From contig NZ_RHHV01000021.1 in NCBI RefSeq assembly GCF_003710905.1, forward strand, positions 124,001 to 188,000: a DNA stretch of 64,000 bases, given 5' to 3'. The notes beneath the pieces were generated by a model. The model saw nothing but the letters and a program-made list of their open reading frames with translations, was not told the origin of the DNA and did not search any database. Shown here piece by piece: positions 47,001 to 56,100 of the stretch. The translations under genes were made by a program, and so were the position numbers. Source of the DNA: Brevibacillus parabrevis. GTDB lineage: Bacteria; Bacillota; Bacilli; Brevibacillales; Brevibacillaceae. How positions within the stretch are numbered: the stretch's first letter is position 1; every line of letters starts with the position of its first letter.

Positions 47001-50000
47001 TCTGGTCTGGTCGATCAGCTTTTGCAAGAGATCGAGGGAAGGCAAGATGAGCTGTTCGCTCTGCGCGGAAAGGCGAAATGGCTTCCCCACTATGATCGGA
47101 CATCGCCCGTATCCCGTTCGGGGGCAAAGCTCAAAGACGATGGCGTTTATTTGCTTACCGGGGGAATCGGCGGCATCGGACTGGAGCTGGCCGATTACAT
47201 CGCCAGCCAATGCAAGTCCAGCATCATTCTTGTAGGGCGGTCGTTCTTCCCTGCAAAAGAAGAGTGGGGCAACTGGCTGCGGGATCACGGCAAGCAAGAC
47301 CCAATCTCGGTTAAAATCGCCCGCATGCAAAAGCTGGAGCAAAAAGGAGCGCGAGTTTTCGTCTATCAGGCGGATGTGTCCGACTTCTCCGCGCTTGCTG
47401 CGACACTGCGGCGCGCCCAGCAGGAAGCAGGAGCGATTCAAGGTGTGATCCATGCCGCCGGGCTTCCGGGCAGCAGCTTGATCCAGCAGGCAACCAAGGA
47501 GGCGACGCACCGGGTCATTCACTCCAAAGCCACGGGTTGCCTGAATTTGAGCCGGATTCTGCGGGAAAACGACCTGGACTTTTTTGTGCTCTGCTCGTCC
47601 ATCAGCACGATTTCCCCGATGATCGGGCAGTCCGATTACAATGCGGCCAATGCCTTTTTGGACGCGTATGCCGACTATCGCAACCGGGAAGGCAAAGTGG
47701 CTTTCACCAATCTGAAATGGGATATATGGAAAAACGTAGGGATGGCCGTCAAGTCCGGGATCGCGCCAGCTTCGAAGCAAGCGCTGGAGCATCCGCTGTT
47801 TGACTACAGCTTTCAGGCGGGGGGCAAAGAGCTGTTTTTTGCCAGACTCAGCTTGCAGCAGCACTGGGTTTTGCAGGATCATCGCACAGAGGAACATGGG
47901 GTGCTGTCGGGAACGGCACTGATCGAAATGGTGCGGGAAGCTGCCGGCAAAAGCATGCTGAAAAAGCCTTACGTCCTGCAAAACGTGCATTTCCAGACGC
48001 CGATAACGGTACGCGAGCAAGAGGAAAAAGAAGTGCTGCTTCTGTTCACTCCGAATAGTAGTGAAGGCTATTCGTTTACAGTGTACAGCCGTATGCGTCC
48101 AGAAGCAGATACATGGCTGCCTCATGTTACCGGGACAGTCGAGACGGTCGAGCAGCCTCTTGAGACCGTCAATCTGGAAGCGCTGAAAGAGCGTTGTGCC
48201 GATAAGGATGTGCTGTTTACCGACGCGGATCACAAGAAGCACGGAGGTTATCTGATCTTCGGGGAAAGATGGCGCAATATTCGCCAGGTCATGGCCGGGA
48301 AAGCAGAAGGACTAGCGGTGATTGAGCTGCCCGAAAAATATGCAGCCGATCTGGACGACTATCACTTGCACCCGGGGATGCTCGACTCGGCAACGAGCTT
48401 TTTGCTCGGCTTTATCGACAAGACAGAAATGTTCATTCCGCTGTCCTACGAATCGCTTGCCGTTTATGGCAAAATGCCGCGGCGCATTTACAGCTACTGC
48501 AAGTATTTGGACGTAGAGTTCCCGCAAGACGGCCTGGCGAGCTTCGATATCCAGATCATGGACGAGGCGGGACGTGTGCTCGTTGAGATTCGCAACTACA
48601 CGATGATCGCCGTATCCGGTTCGGTCGCCGAACGGATCAGCGACGGAAACAGGCAAAGCATCACGCTCGATCTCGCCAAATGGATGACGGCAGGCACATC
48701 TGGACATGATCTCGGCCAGGTCGGCATCTTGCCGGAAAAGGGACGTGAAATATTCGGCAAAATGCTCGCGTCTGGCGCTTCTACCGTCATCATTTCCACG
48801 ACAGACCTCGAAAGCCGTGTGCAGAAAAGGCGCGACAGCAATCAGGACGGATGGGGCAGGAGCGACGAGCAGCAATCGACGAGCGTACGGATTCAGGGAA
48901 AAAGGCCGCCGCTATCCGTAGAGTATGTCCCGCCGCAAACTGACTTGCAAAAAGCACTGTGCGCCATTTACGAAAATGATTTAGGCATAGCCCCAATCGG
49001 GATAGCGGATGATTTTTTTGAACTGGGCGGCGATTCGCTCAAGGCGATTCACGTCAGCACGAGCATCCGCAAGCAGTTCCATGCCAATATGACGCTGACA
49101 GACTTTTTTCAGGAAAAAACGATTGAGCACATCGCGGCATTTATTCAAAACAACCAGCAGGCAAGACAGCAGGCCATAGCGCCAGTTGCTGCCAAGCCTC
49201 ATTACATGACCTCGCTTGCGCAACAGCGGGTCTTTTTCTTGCAGGGGCTTGTCCCGAATACAGTGGGATACAACGAGTCGACCGCTGTTTTGCTGGAAGG
49301 ATCGATTGAACCCGAAAAAATCGAACGCATATTTGCGAAAATCATCGAGCGACATGAAAGCTTGCGTACCTCGTTTCAAGCAGTGGACGGCGAGATTGTC
49401 CAGATAGTGCACCCGCACGTTGACTTCCGGGTAATCTCGCTGACATCGGATGAGCATTCCGTGGAGCGCGATGTGGAACAGTTTATTCAGCCGTTCGATC
49501 TGACTCAGGCACCGCTGTTCCGCGTAGGGCTGATCAAGCTCGGGGAACAAAAAAGCGTTCTGGCACTCGACATCCATCACATCATTTCCGATGGAACGTC
49601 CATTAATTTGTTGATAAAAGACTTTGCGGAACTGTACAGCGGCAAGTCGCTTCCGCCATTGGCCGTCCAGTACAAAGATTACGCCGAGTGGCAGCACGCG
49701 TTTGCCCAGTCAGCCGCTTACCGGGCACAGAAAGCGTACTGGTTGCAGCAACTGGAAGGGAAATTGCCTGTCCTGCATCTGCCGACAGATTTTCCCCGCC
49801 CGGCTTCGCTTAGCTTTGACGGCAACCGGATTATTGTAGAGCTGGATCAACAATTGAGCGAGAACATCAAGAAATTTTCCCAGGAACAACAGGTTACCTG
49901 GTTTATGACGATGCTTGCGGCTTATTACGCCTGGCTGGCGAGACTCAGCGGAGAATCGGACATACTGGTAGGCATTCCGCAAGCAGGCCGAAACCACGAG

Positions 50001-52415
50001 GACGTGAAAGAGATCGTCGGCATGTTCGTCAATTCGCTCGTCCTGCGCAATCGACCGGAGAGGGAAAAAAGCTTCCGCGGCTTCCTCCACGAAGTAAAGG
50101 CGAGCCTGCTGGCAGCTTTGGAAAATCAGGACTTCCACATTGAACTGATTTTGGATCAGCTCGACGTGAAGCGCGACCCGAGCCGCACCTTTTTGTACGA
50201 TACGATCTTCAACTACCAGAGCATGAAAAACCGGGCAGAGGATGCAGGAACGCATGACGGAGACTTGCAGCTCTCTGCGTATCCGGTCACGGCAAAAACA
50301 ACGAAAGCCGATCTGAATATCCATTTATACGAGACAGGCGCAGGCATTTGTCTGGAATGCTTTTACCGCACAGACTTGTTCAGGCAGGAGACGGTCGAGT
50401 ACCTGTTTGCCGAGTACCGCAAATTGCTTGCGAGCATCACGCAAAATCCGGACTTGCTGATCGGCGAATTGCCGATTTTGCAACAAAGCGAAGTGCGGGG
50501 CAGGGAAAAGGCGGTTGTGCCGTCTTGCGAGTACCAGCCTTTTTCCTTCGACGAGCCTGCTGCAACGGTCGTGTCGCGGTTTGAACAGCAAGTCGCGCAG
50601 TACCCCGACCAGATCGCCGTCAAACACGGCTCCGCTGTTCTGGATTACAGACAGCTCAATGCCAGGGCGAATCGCGTTGCCCGGAAAATCGCAGAGCGTA
50701 CGGCTCAAACAAGCGGACACGCACCTGTTGCCCTGCTCTTTGGCAACACGCTGGACATGGCCGTTGCCTTGATCGGCGCGCTGAAAGCAGGGGTGCCCTT
50801 CGTGCCGCTGGATCGAAGCGCTCCAGCAGAGCGGTTGGCTTACATGCTCGGCGATGCGCAATCGGCCATCCTGCTGACCGATTCGCAAAACCTCGCTTTG
50901 GCAGCAGAAGTGGCGGGCAAGGCGATGCTCGACATGACCACGATCAATCTGTCGGAAGAAACTGGCGGTGCTTCGGAAGAGAACCTGGAACTGAGCATCA
51001 AGGGCGAGGACATCGCCTTTATCCTCTATACGTCAGGCTCCACGGGAAGGCCAAAGGGAGTGATGCAGAGCCATGCAAACGTCTACTACTATCTGGCGCA
51101 GCTCAGCAAGGAACTGCGGCTTCATTCGCAAGATCGCATCGCCTTGCTGACTTCGTACAGTCACGCCATTGGCATTCTCGATATTTTGGGCAGCCTGCTG
51201 AACGGGGCTGCGCTGCATCTTTACGATTTCAAGCTGGACGGAAGCATGCCGCGATTCGCGCACTGGCTGAATCAGGAGCAGATTACGCTGTTCCATTCCG
51301 TCCCTTCCGTCTTCCGCTTTTTCATGAAGAATCTGGACGATGCTGTACAGCTTCCCCATATCCGCATGGTTTTGCTGGGGGGCGAGGTCGTTTCCGGCAC
51401 CGACTTTGAGTTGTACAGGCAAAAATGCGCGGACGACTGCCTGTTTGTCAATTTCCTGGGTTGCTCCGAATTGATGGTCATTTCCTTTTACATCATGAAC
51501 AAAAACATGGCCGTCCCGCAGGCCAAAACGCCAGCCGGATATGTCGTGGATGGCATAGAGCTGCGGATTCTCGACGAAAGCGGCCGGGAAGTGAGCATTT
51601 TCGAATCGGGCCAGCTTTTTTATCAAAGCGACTACTTGTCTCCGGGCTACTGGAATCGGCCGGAAGAGACGGCCAACGCTTTTGTCGGCGATCCGCGAAC
51701 AGGGACGGGCAGGCTGTACAGAAGCGGTGACTACGGTCGACTGTTGCCGGACGGCTGCCTGGAATACGACGGCCGAAACGATTCGCAACTGAAAATCCGC
51801 GGCTACCGCGTAGACCTGAACGAGATCGAGAGCGTGATCGACGGGCTGGATTGCATGTTGAAAAGCGTTGTCAAAGCGATCGATGACGAGAACGGCGAGC
51901 CGGTGATTGTCGCCTACTATGTGCTGAAACAAAGCGAAGCGGAAAAAGCGATCATCGGCCAAGTGAAGCAACTGCTGCCGAGCTATCTCGTTCCGTCCTT
52001 TTGGCTGGAACTGCAATCGTTTCCGATGGTCGGCCCGAACAAAATCGACCGCAATGCTTTGCCAGCCGTTGAGACCAACAGACCGAGAAGCTCGCACATC
52101 GTTCCTCCGCAAAATCGCATGGAAGAGCTGCTCGTGAGCATCTGGCAAGACATATTGGGAAAAGAGCCTGTCGGCGTAGACGACGGATTTTTTGAGCTGG
52201 GCGGACACTCGCTGTTGCTGATGCAAGTGCAAAACCGTTTGGAAAAGGAATGGCAAACGACGATTGAGATGGCCGACTTGTTCAAATATCCGACGATCCG
52301 CTCATTGGCTTCGTTTTTACAGGACAAACAGATCAGCAAAACCGATTACTTGCAGCAAAGCACGCAGCGGGGCGAGCTGCGGAAAAGCCTGCGCCAGCAA
52401 CGGGGAAAACGGTAA
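44019..52415 (+). CDS. Hybrid PKS/NRPS: KS-AT(dead)-KR-DH-ACP-C-A(atypical)-PCP
   Basis: 2798 residues; GGGAG at 44008-44012. KS with SACSTS (Cys 44550), HGTGT and SIGHL. AT-like region (about 45580-46330) with GFRSG (45849-45863) in place of GHSxG, so no nucleophile. KR with TGGIGGIG near 47156 and Tyr in SDYNAAN. The DH-like domain comes after the KR; it has His (47879) in DHRTEEHGVLSG, where the usual LPG is LSG, and Asp (48384) in HPGMLDSAT. ACP with LGGDS (49034). C domain with HHIISDG (near 49574). The A domain (about 50570-52080; YTSGSTGRPKG) lacks Asp235: the core reads YSHAIGILDILG and the A5 motif is LGCSEL instead of YGPTE. It probably does not select an ordinary alpha-amino acid. 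PCP with LGGHS (near 52209). The tail is basic (GELRKSLRQQRGKR). Confidence 0.95.
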   Translation: MGHKYDDQTYTGLEIAVIGMDCKFPKANDANQFWDNLKNGVEGISFFSEEEMLQSGIDPALCNDPNYVKAKGYLEGIDQFDSAFFDYTPREATVLDPQIRVFHEVVLNALEHAGYNPEVYKGQIGLYAGSTENVNWLLRQMLANENPTFNVSFREYLCTSISYKLKLKGPSVSVLSACSTSLVAVHLASQALLNGECSIAVAGGVHISLPSKKGYYYSDDLIYSPDGHCRAFDASSAGTLISDGAGVVVLKTLQDAIKDQDHIYAVIKGSAINNDGHRKAGFSAPSIQGQKEVIEAALQMAEVDAESITMVEAHGTGTKIGDSIEVEALKRAFQTNKKAYCAIGSVKSSIGHLNEAAGIAGLIKTILSLDNKQIPPSLHVLNPNPKIEFENTPFYINHSLRDWNQAATPRRAAVSSFGIGGTNAHVILEEAPIREKRAATEEARLFVFSAKTKTALQEQISRFKSHLKQQPNIDLRDAAYTLQAGRMALSNRAYLIARSYQELLLQLDAKSLPLRTVEKGEATALYLVPEISGDAHIAQLALALYQNYRPFREEMTQCLGKIGSHSKLDLQQLFAPGVKDATQLRAIHFLFVYAFAKVTFACQEQPFGIVGFRSGNFVAVTLAEAVALEHAFVAFLDNEITAITENPISQPRIPLFSAGNGEKLFREHCQDRSFWHAALTAPLSFAAGLAALCQTPKTIVAFLGNNTETAGDYAGLPVQEWVSLSVCEAAVWTWIGELWSRGATIHWEALHKRAEKGRIPLPTYPFERNRYFLDDDPVKLGNAFLQQIKEQASAQKDAADWYYAPTWKRAAFSESSAKSAPKLRRSAIIFHDTRLDEAVVEACKRHFEQPFFVARNGAPVAGADNGYGLADNSKAAYQDALQAFDQKAQAEPDAILYFSLSEEDFVEEDQEQAERMLEATYDSLLHLVQALDERDGSTAIQLAVVANRLFDVLGSEEINPWKATLLGLVRGIPLEFPDRSCQLIDISGQEQLVASGLVDQLLQEIEGRQDELFALRGKAKWLPHYDRTSPVSRSGAKLKDDGVYLLTGGIGGIGLELADYIASQCKSSIILVGRSFFPAKEEWGNWLRDHGKQDPISVKIARMQKLEQKGARVFVYQADVSDFSALAATLRRAQQEAGAIQGVIHAAGLPGSSLIQQATKEATHRVIHSKATGCLNLSRILRENDLDFFVLCSSISTISPMIGQSDYNAANAFLDAYADYRNREGKVAFTNLKWDIWKNVGMAVKSGIAPASKQALEHPLFDYSFQAGGKELFFARLSLQQHWVLQDHRTEEHGVLSGTALIEMVREAAGKSMLKKPYVLQNVHFQTPITVREQEEKEVLLLFTPNSSEGYSFTVYSRMRPEADTWLPHVTGTVETVEQPLETVNLEALKERCADKDVLFTDADHKKHGGYLIFGERWRNIRQVMAGKAEGLAVIELPEKYAADLDDYHLHPGMLDSATSFLLGFIDKTEMFIPLSYESLAVYGKMPRRIYSYCKYLDVEFPQDGLASFDIQIMDEAGRVLVEIRNYTMIAVSGSVAERISDGNRQSITLDLAKWMTAGTSGHDLGQVGILPEKGREIFGKMLASGASTVIISTTDLESRVQKRRDSNQDGWGRSDEQQSTSVRIQGKRPPLSVEYVPPQTDLQKALCAIYENDLGIAPIGIADDFFELGGDSLKAIHVSTSIRKQFHANMTLTDFFQEKTIEHIAAFIQNNQQARQQAIAPVAAKPHYMTSLAQQRVFFLQGLVPNTVGYNESTAVLLEGSIEPEKIERIFAKIIERHESLRTSFQAVDGEIVQIVHPHVDFRVISLTSDEHSVERDVEQFIQPFDLTQAPLFRVGLIKLGEQKSVLALDIHHIISDGTSINLLIKDFAELYSGKSLPPLAVQYKDYAEWQHAFAQSAAYRAQKAYWLQQLEGKLPVLHLPTDFPRPASLSFDGNRIIVELDQQLSENIKKFSQEQQVTWFMTMLAAYYAWLARLSGESDILVGIPQAGRNHEDVKEIVGMFVNSLVLRNRPEREKSFRGFLHEVKASLLAALENQDFHIELILDQLDVKRDPSRTFLYDTIFNYQSMKNRAEDAGTHDGDLQLSAYPVTAKTTKADLNIHLYETGAGICLECFYRTDLFRQETVEYLFAEYRKLLASITQNPDLLIGELPILQQSEVRGREKAVVPSCEYQPFSFDEPAATVVSRFEQQVAQYPDQIAVKHGSAVLDYRQLNARANRVARKIAERTAQTSGHAPVALLFGNTLDMAVALIGALKAGVPFVPLDRSAPAERLAYMLGDAQSAILLTDSQNLALAAEVAGKAMLDMTTINLSEETGGASEENLELSIKGEDIAFILYTSGSTGRPKGVMQSHANVYYYLAQLSKELRLHSQDRIALLTSYSHAIGILDILGSLLNGAALHLYDFKLDGSMPRFAHWLNQEQITLFHSVPSVFRFFMKNLDDAVQLPHIRMVLLGGEVVSGTDFELYRQKCADDCLFVNFLGCSELMVISFYIMNKNMAVPQAKTPAGYVVDGIELRILDESGREVSIFESGQLFYQSDYLSPGYWNRPEETANAFVGDPRTGTGRLYRSGDYGRLLPDGCLEYDGRNDSQLKIRGYRVDLNEIESVIDGLDCMLKSVVKAIDDENGEPVIVAYYVLKQSEAEKAIIGQVKQLLPSYLVPSFWLELQSFPMVGPNKIDRNALPAVETNRPRSSHIVPPQNRMEELLVSIWQDILGKEPVGVDDGFFELGGHSLLLMQVQNRLEKEWQTTIEMADLFKYPTIRSLASFLQDKQISKTDYLQQSTQRGELRKSLRQQRGKR

Positions 52416-52419
52416 AAAT

Positions 52420-52463
52420 CCATCGGGGAGACAGCTGTCCGGAGTGCCTCGCGCTTCCGATGG
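52420..52463 (+). repeat. Inverted repeats in gap between synthase and HAD genes
   Basis: CCATCGG (52420-52426) and CCGATGG (52457-52463) are reverse complements and enclose the palindrome GACAGCTGTC (52430-52439). No T-run follows, so this is not an intrinsic terminator. It may be an mRNA stabilising or processing structure between two co-transcribed genes, or chance. Confidence 0.25.
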
Positions 52464-52505
52464 CTGCTCCCGCTTTGGACAATGACAGGATTAAAGGAGA
52501 AGCGT

Positions 52506-53162
52506 ATGCAAAAAAGTGTCGTGTTTGACTTCGATGGAGTGATTATTGATTCGCTTGAGGTGCAGCGCAAGGCGTTCTATGACAGCTTTCAGCTCGTTTC
52601 CGACGGTCCGCTCCCTTCCTTTGAGGAGTTTCTTGGACACAGCGGCGATTCTATTCCGAATATTTTCGCCAAAATGAACCTGCCCCAGAGCATGGTCGAG
52701 CATTATCGCAAAATCGCCAGCTCCAACATCCACCTGATCGAGATTGTGGCGGGGATGGAAGACGTGCTGCGATACATTCAACAGGAAGGCTGGAAATGCG
52801 GATTGTGTACGGGAAAAGATCGCAAGCGCACCATCCACATCCTGGAAGAATTTCGCTTGATCGATTATTTTGATGGGGTGGTCTGTTCCGATGATGTCAC
52901 CCATCCAAAGCCGCACCCGGAAAGTCTGCTTGTTGCCATTGAGCAATTGCAATCCGGTATTGATCACTCCGTCTTTGTTGGCGACGGGAAAAACGACCTG
53001 ATCTGTGCCAGGGAGGCGCAAGTGAAAAGCATCGCAGTCGCCTGGGGCCATAATTCGGTAGAGGTGCTCCAGCAGGAAGCTCCTACTTTTTTTGCGTACA
53101 GTGTCGACGAACTGAGACAGGCATTGCAAACCCTTTTTCAACACCCGAGAGTGTCATTATAA
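52506..53162 (+). CDS. HAD-superfamily phosphatase-like protein
   Basis: 218 residues from ATG 52506, preceded by AAAGGAG. The four HAD motifs are present: DFDGVIIDS (nucleophile Asp), LCTGKD (Thr), the Lys of HPKPHPE, and GDGKNDL. The size and the helical cap between motifs I and II fit the phosphoglycolate phosphatase/beta-phosphoglucomutase group. It is too short to be an FkbH-type glyceryl-loading enzyme. It lies between two synthase genes and 20 bases before the next one, so it is probably part of the pathway, perhaps removing a phosphate from a building block or from a protected intermediate. The substrate cannot be inferred. Confidence 0.85.
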   Translation: MQKSVVFDFDGVIIDSLEVQRKAFYDSFQLVSDGPLPSFEEFLGHSGDSIPNIFAKMNLPQSMVEHYRKIASSNIHLIEIVAGMEDVLRYIQQEGWKCGLCTGKDRKRTIHILEEFRLIDYFDGVVCSDDVTHPKPHPESLLVAIEQLQSGIDHSVFVGDGKNDLICAREAQVKSIAVAWGHNSVEVLQQEAPTFFAYSVDELRQALQTLFQHPRVSL

Positions 53163-53181
53163 ATAAACGGGAGTGAGTGGA

Positions 53182-56100
53182 GTGGTGGATGAAGAGTTGA
53201 TCCATTCAAAAATCGCGATCGTCGGCATATCCTGCCGTGTTCCCGATGGCGATACCCCTTTGGCTTTTTGGCAAAACATCGTCCGCGGTGTGGAATCGAT
53301 CAAGACGTTTACGGATGAGGAATTGAGAGAGGCAGGTGTTCCTGCTGATCTCCTTCACGACCCGCACTATGTAAAAAGAGGGGCCGTCCTGAACGATACA
53401 GCGTATTTCGACGCGGGCTTTTTCCGTTATACAGCCAAGGATGCCGAGATTACCGATCCGCAGCATCGCGTCTTTCTCGAATGCGCCTGGGAAGCGCTTG
53501 AGGATGCGGGCTGCGTCCAGGATATCGAGCGTCTTGTCGTGGGCGTGTACGCCAGCTCGTGCATCAGCAGCTACTTTTTGCGTCTGTACGAAGATCAGGA
53601 GTTGGTAAAAAGACTTGGGCACGTGCAAATCGGCATCGGCAACGAAAAAGATTTTCTCGCTTCCAAGGTGTCGTTCAAGCTCGGCTTGCGCGGCCCTTCC
53701 GTCAATGTGCAGACAGCGTGCTCTTCCTCCTTGGTCGCGGTTCATTTGGCCAGCCAAAGTCTGCTGAATGGCGAGTGTGACATGGCGCTGGCAGGGGGCG
53801 TGACGATCCGCAGTGAACAGACAGCAGGCTATGTCTACCAAAAAGAAGGCATGGTTTCTCCGGATGGACATTGCCGTGTCTTTGATGCCGACTCTGCGGG
53901 AACGGTTTTTGGCAATGGCATCGGCATCGTGGTCTTGAAGCGGTTGGCAGATGCGATTCGCGATCGCGACAACATTCAGGCGGTCATCTGCGGCACGGCG
54001 GTCAACAATGACGGAGAAGAAAAAATCGGGTACACCGCGCCGAGTCCAATCGGTCAGGCGCAGGTCATTCACGAGGCGCTCACCGTCGCCAACGTTTCGC
54101 CGCGGGAAATCAGCTATATCGAAACGCATGGAACCGGAACCGAGCTGGGCGACGCGATTGAAATAAAAGCACTCAAAGAGGTTTTCCAGGCCGAGGCGAC
54201 CTCGCGCCAATTTTGCGCCATCGGGTCTGTCAAACCGAATATCGGCCACCTGGATACGGCAGCGGGCATCATCGGTCTAATCAAGACAGCTCTCGCGCTG
54301 AAACATCAAGTGATCCCGCCTTGCATTCACCACGAGCAGCCGAACCCGAAGCTGGCATTGGAGCATAGTCCCTTTTACGTCAACACACGTCCGCGTTCGT
54401 GGAAAGACGTCAGCGATTCGCCGAAGGCAGGCGTCAGTTCGTTTGGCATTGGCGGGACAAACGCCCATGTCGTTCTGGAAGCAGCTCCTGTCTATGCTTC
54501 CGATGCTTCTGCGAGACAGCAGCATCTGTTTTTGTTCTCAGCCAAAACAGAAAAGGCATTGGCGAATACGTGCCGGAAAATGGCGCAATTTTTCCGTGCC
54601 CAGCCTGCGCTTTCCCCTGCGGATGTGTCGTATACGTTGCAGACGGGGCGCGCTCATTTTTCGCATCGGAAAATGGTGGTTTGCTCTTCCGTAGGAGAAG
54701 CTGCTCGCTTGCTGGAAGCAGCCGCAATCGGCACGGCAAGCGAAAGCAGGCAGGAGGAGCTTCGCGCGGCTTTTTGGTTTTCAGCGCAAAACCAAGCGCT
54801 TTGCACGATGGCGCGCGAGCTGTACCAGACTGAACAGTGCTTTGCCCGCATCTTGGACGGTTATGTCCACGACTTGTCCAAAGCTGCGTTGGCTGCGCCC
54901 AGCCTGGATCGCCTTTTGACGGGTGCCGACCTGCTGCATCATGGCGACGCTTTTGACCCGATGTACGGGGAACTGAGCCAGTTTCTTTGCCAAAGTGCCT
55001 TGGCCGACTTTTTGGTTTCTCTCGGAATCAAGCCGCAGGTGGCGATTGCGGACGGGGCAGGCTTGTTTGCGGCTGTCTATCAGGCGAAGCTGGCAACCGT
55101 GTCCGACCTCGCGAAAATCATCGTCCTGAAACACAAGTGGCTTCGTGCAGCAGAAGAACAACAAAGCCGGATCGAAGCAGAACTGGCTTCGCTGTTGCGG
55201 GCAATGCCAGCGGGCAGCGCGGATCACGCTATCTTGTCCGGCGGGACTTCTGTCACGAGCGAGCTGGTTGGTCAGACAAACTTTTGGCTGCACACCATGC
55301 AAGCATCCACTTTGCCAGCGACAGCAAAGGCTCCGCTCACGGAGAGCGATGTTCACCTTGTCATTGGGATCGGGATGAAGCAGCCATCCTGGGCGGAATG
55401 CAGCCTTCCTGTCATCCATCTGTTGCCTGCGCATGGAGAGATGGAGTCGGCGGAGTGGCGTTTTGCCAACAGCTTGGGCGAGCTTTGGCAGCAGGGGGCT
55501 GCGATTGATTGGCAGGAACGGTACTCCGGCGAGAACAGAAGCCGCCTGTCCCTTCCGACGTACGGGTTCGATCGCGACAAGTATTGGTTTGAGAAAAAAG
55601 CGCGTACCGCCGCCCCTCAGCCACAGCCTAATCTTTCTCGCAAAAACGAACCGGAGAAGTGGCTGTATCGGCCTGTGTGGAAGCAATACAACGGATCTGG
55701 CCGTACCCGTACAGACGACGAGCAGTCTGACACCTACCTGCTGTTTATCGATACGGACGGAATCGGCGAAGCGGTCAAGCAAGCGCTGCAAGCAAAAGGA
55801 AAACGCGTGTGCACGGTAAAGGCAGGGCAGCACTTTTCCAAGCTGGACCCGAATGCGTACGAGATTCATCCCGAAGAAACGGAGCAGTATCTCGCGCTGT
55901 TGCGGGAAGTGTTTACACCGGGCCAGACCTGGAAAATCGTGCACTTGTGGAGCCTTGCAAACGAGTGCGCAGATGCTGCCCCGGCTGCCGGGCCGTCTGT
56001 GTTTTACCGTCTGCTGCACTTGGGCCAATCGTTTGGCATGCTCGATCCGCAGCAGCAAATCCAGCTTTTCGTGATTGCGTCCGCGTCTCAATCGATCACC

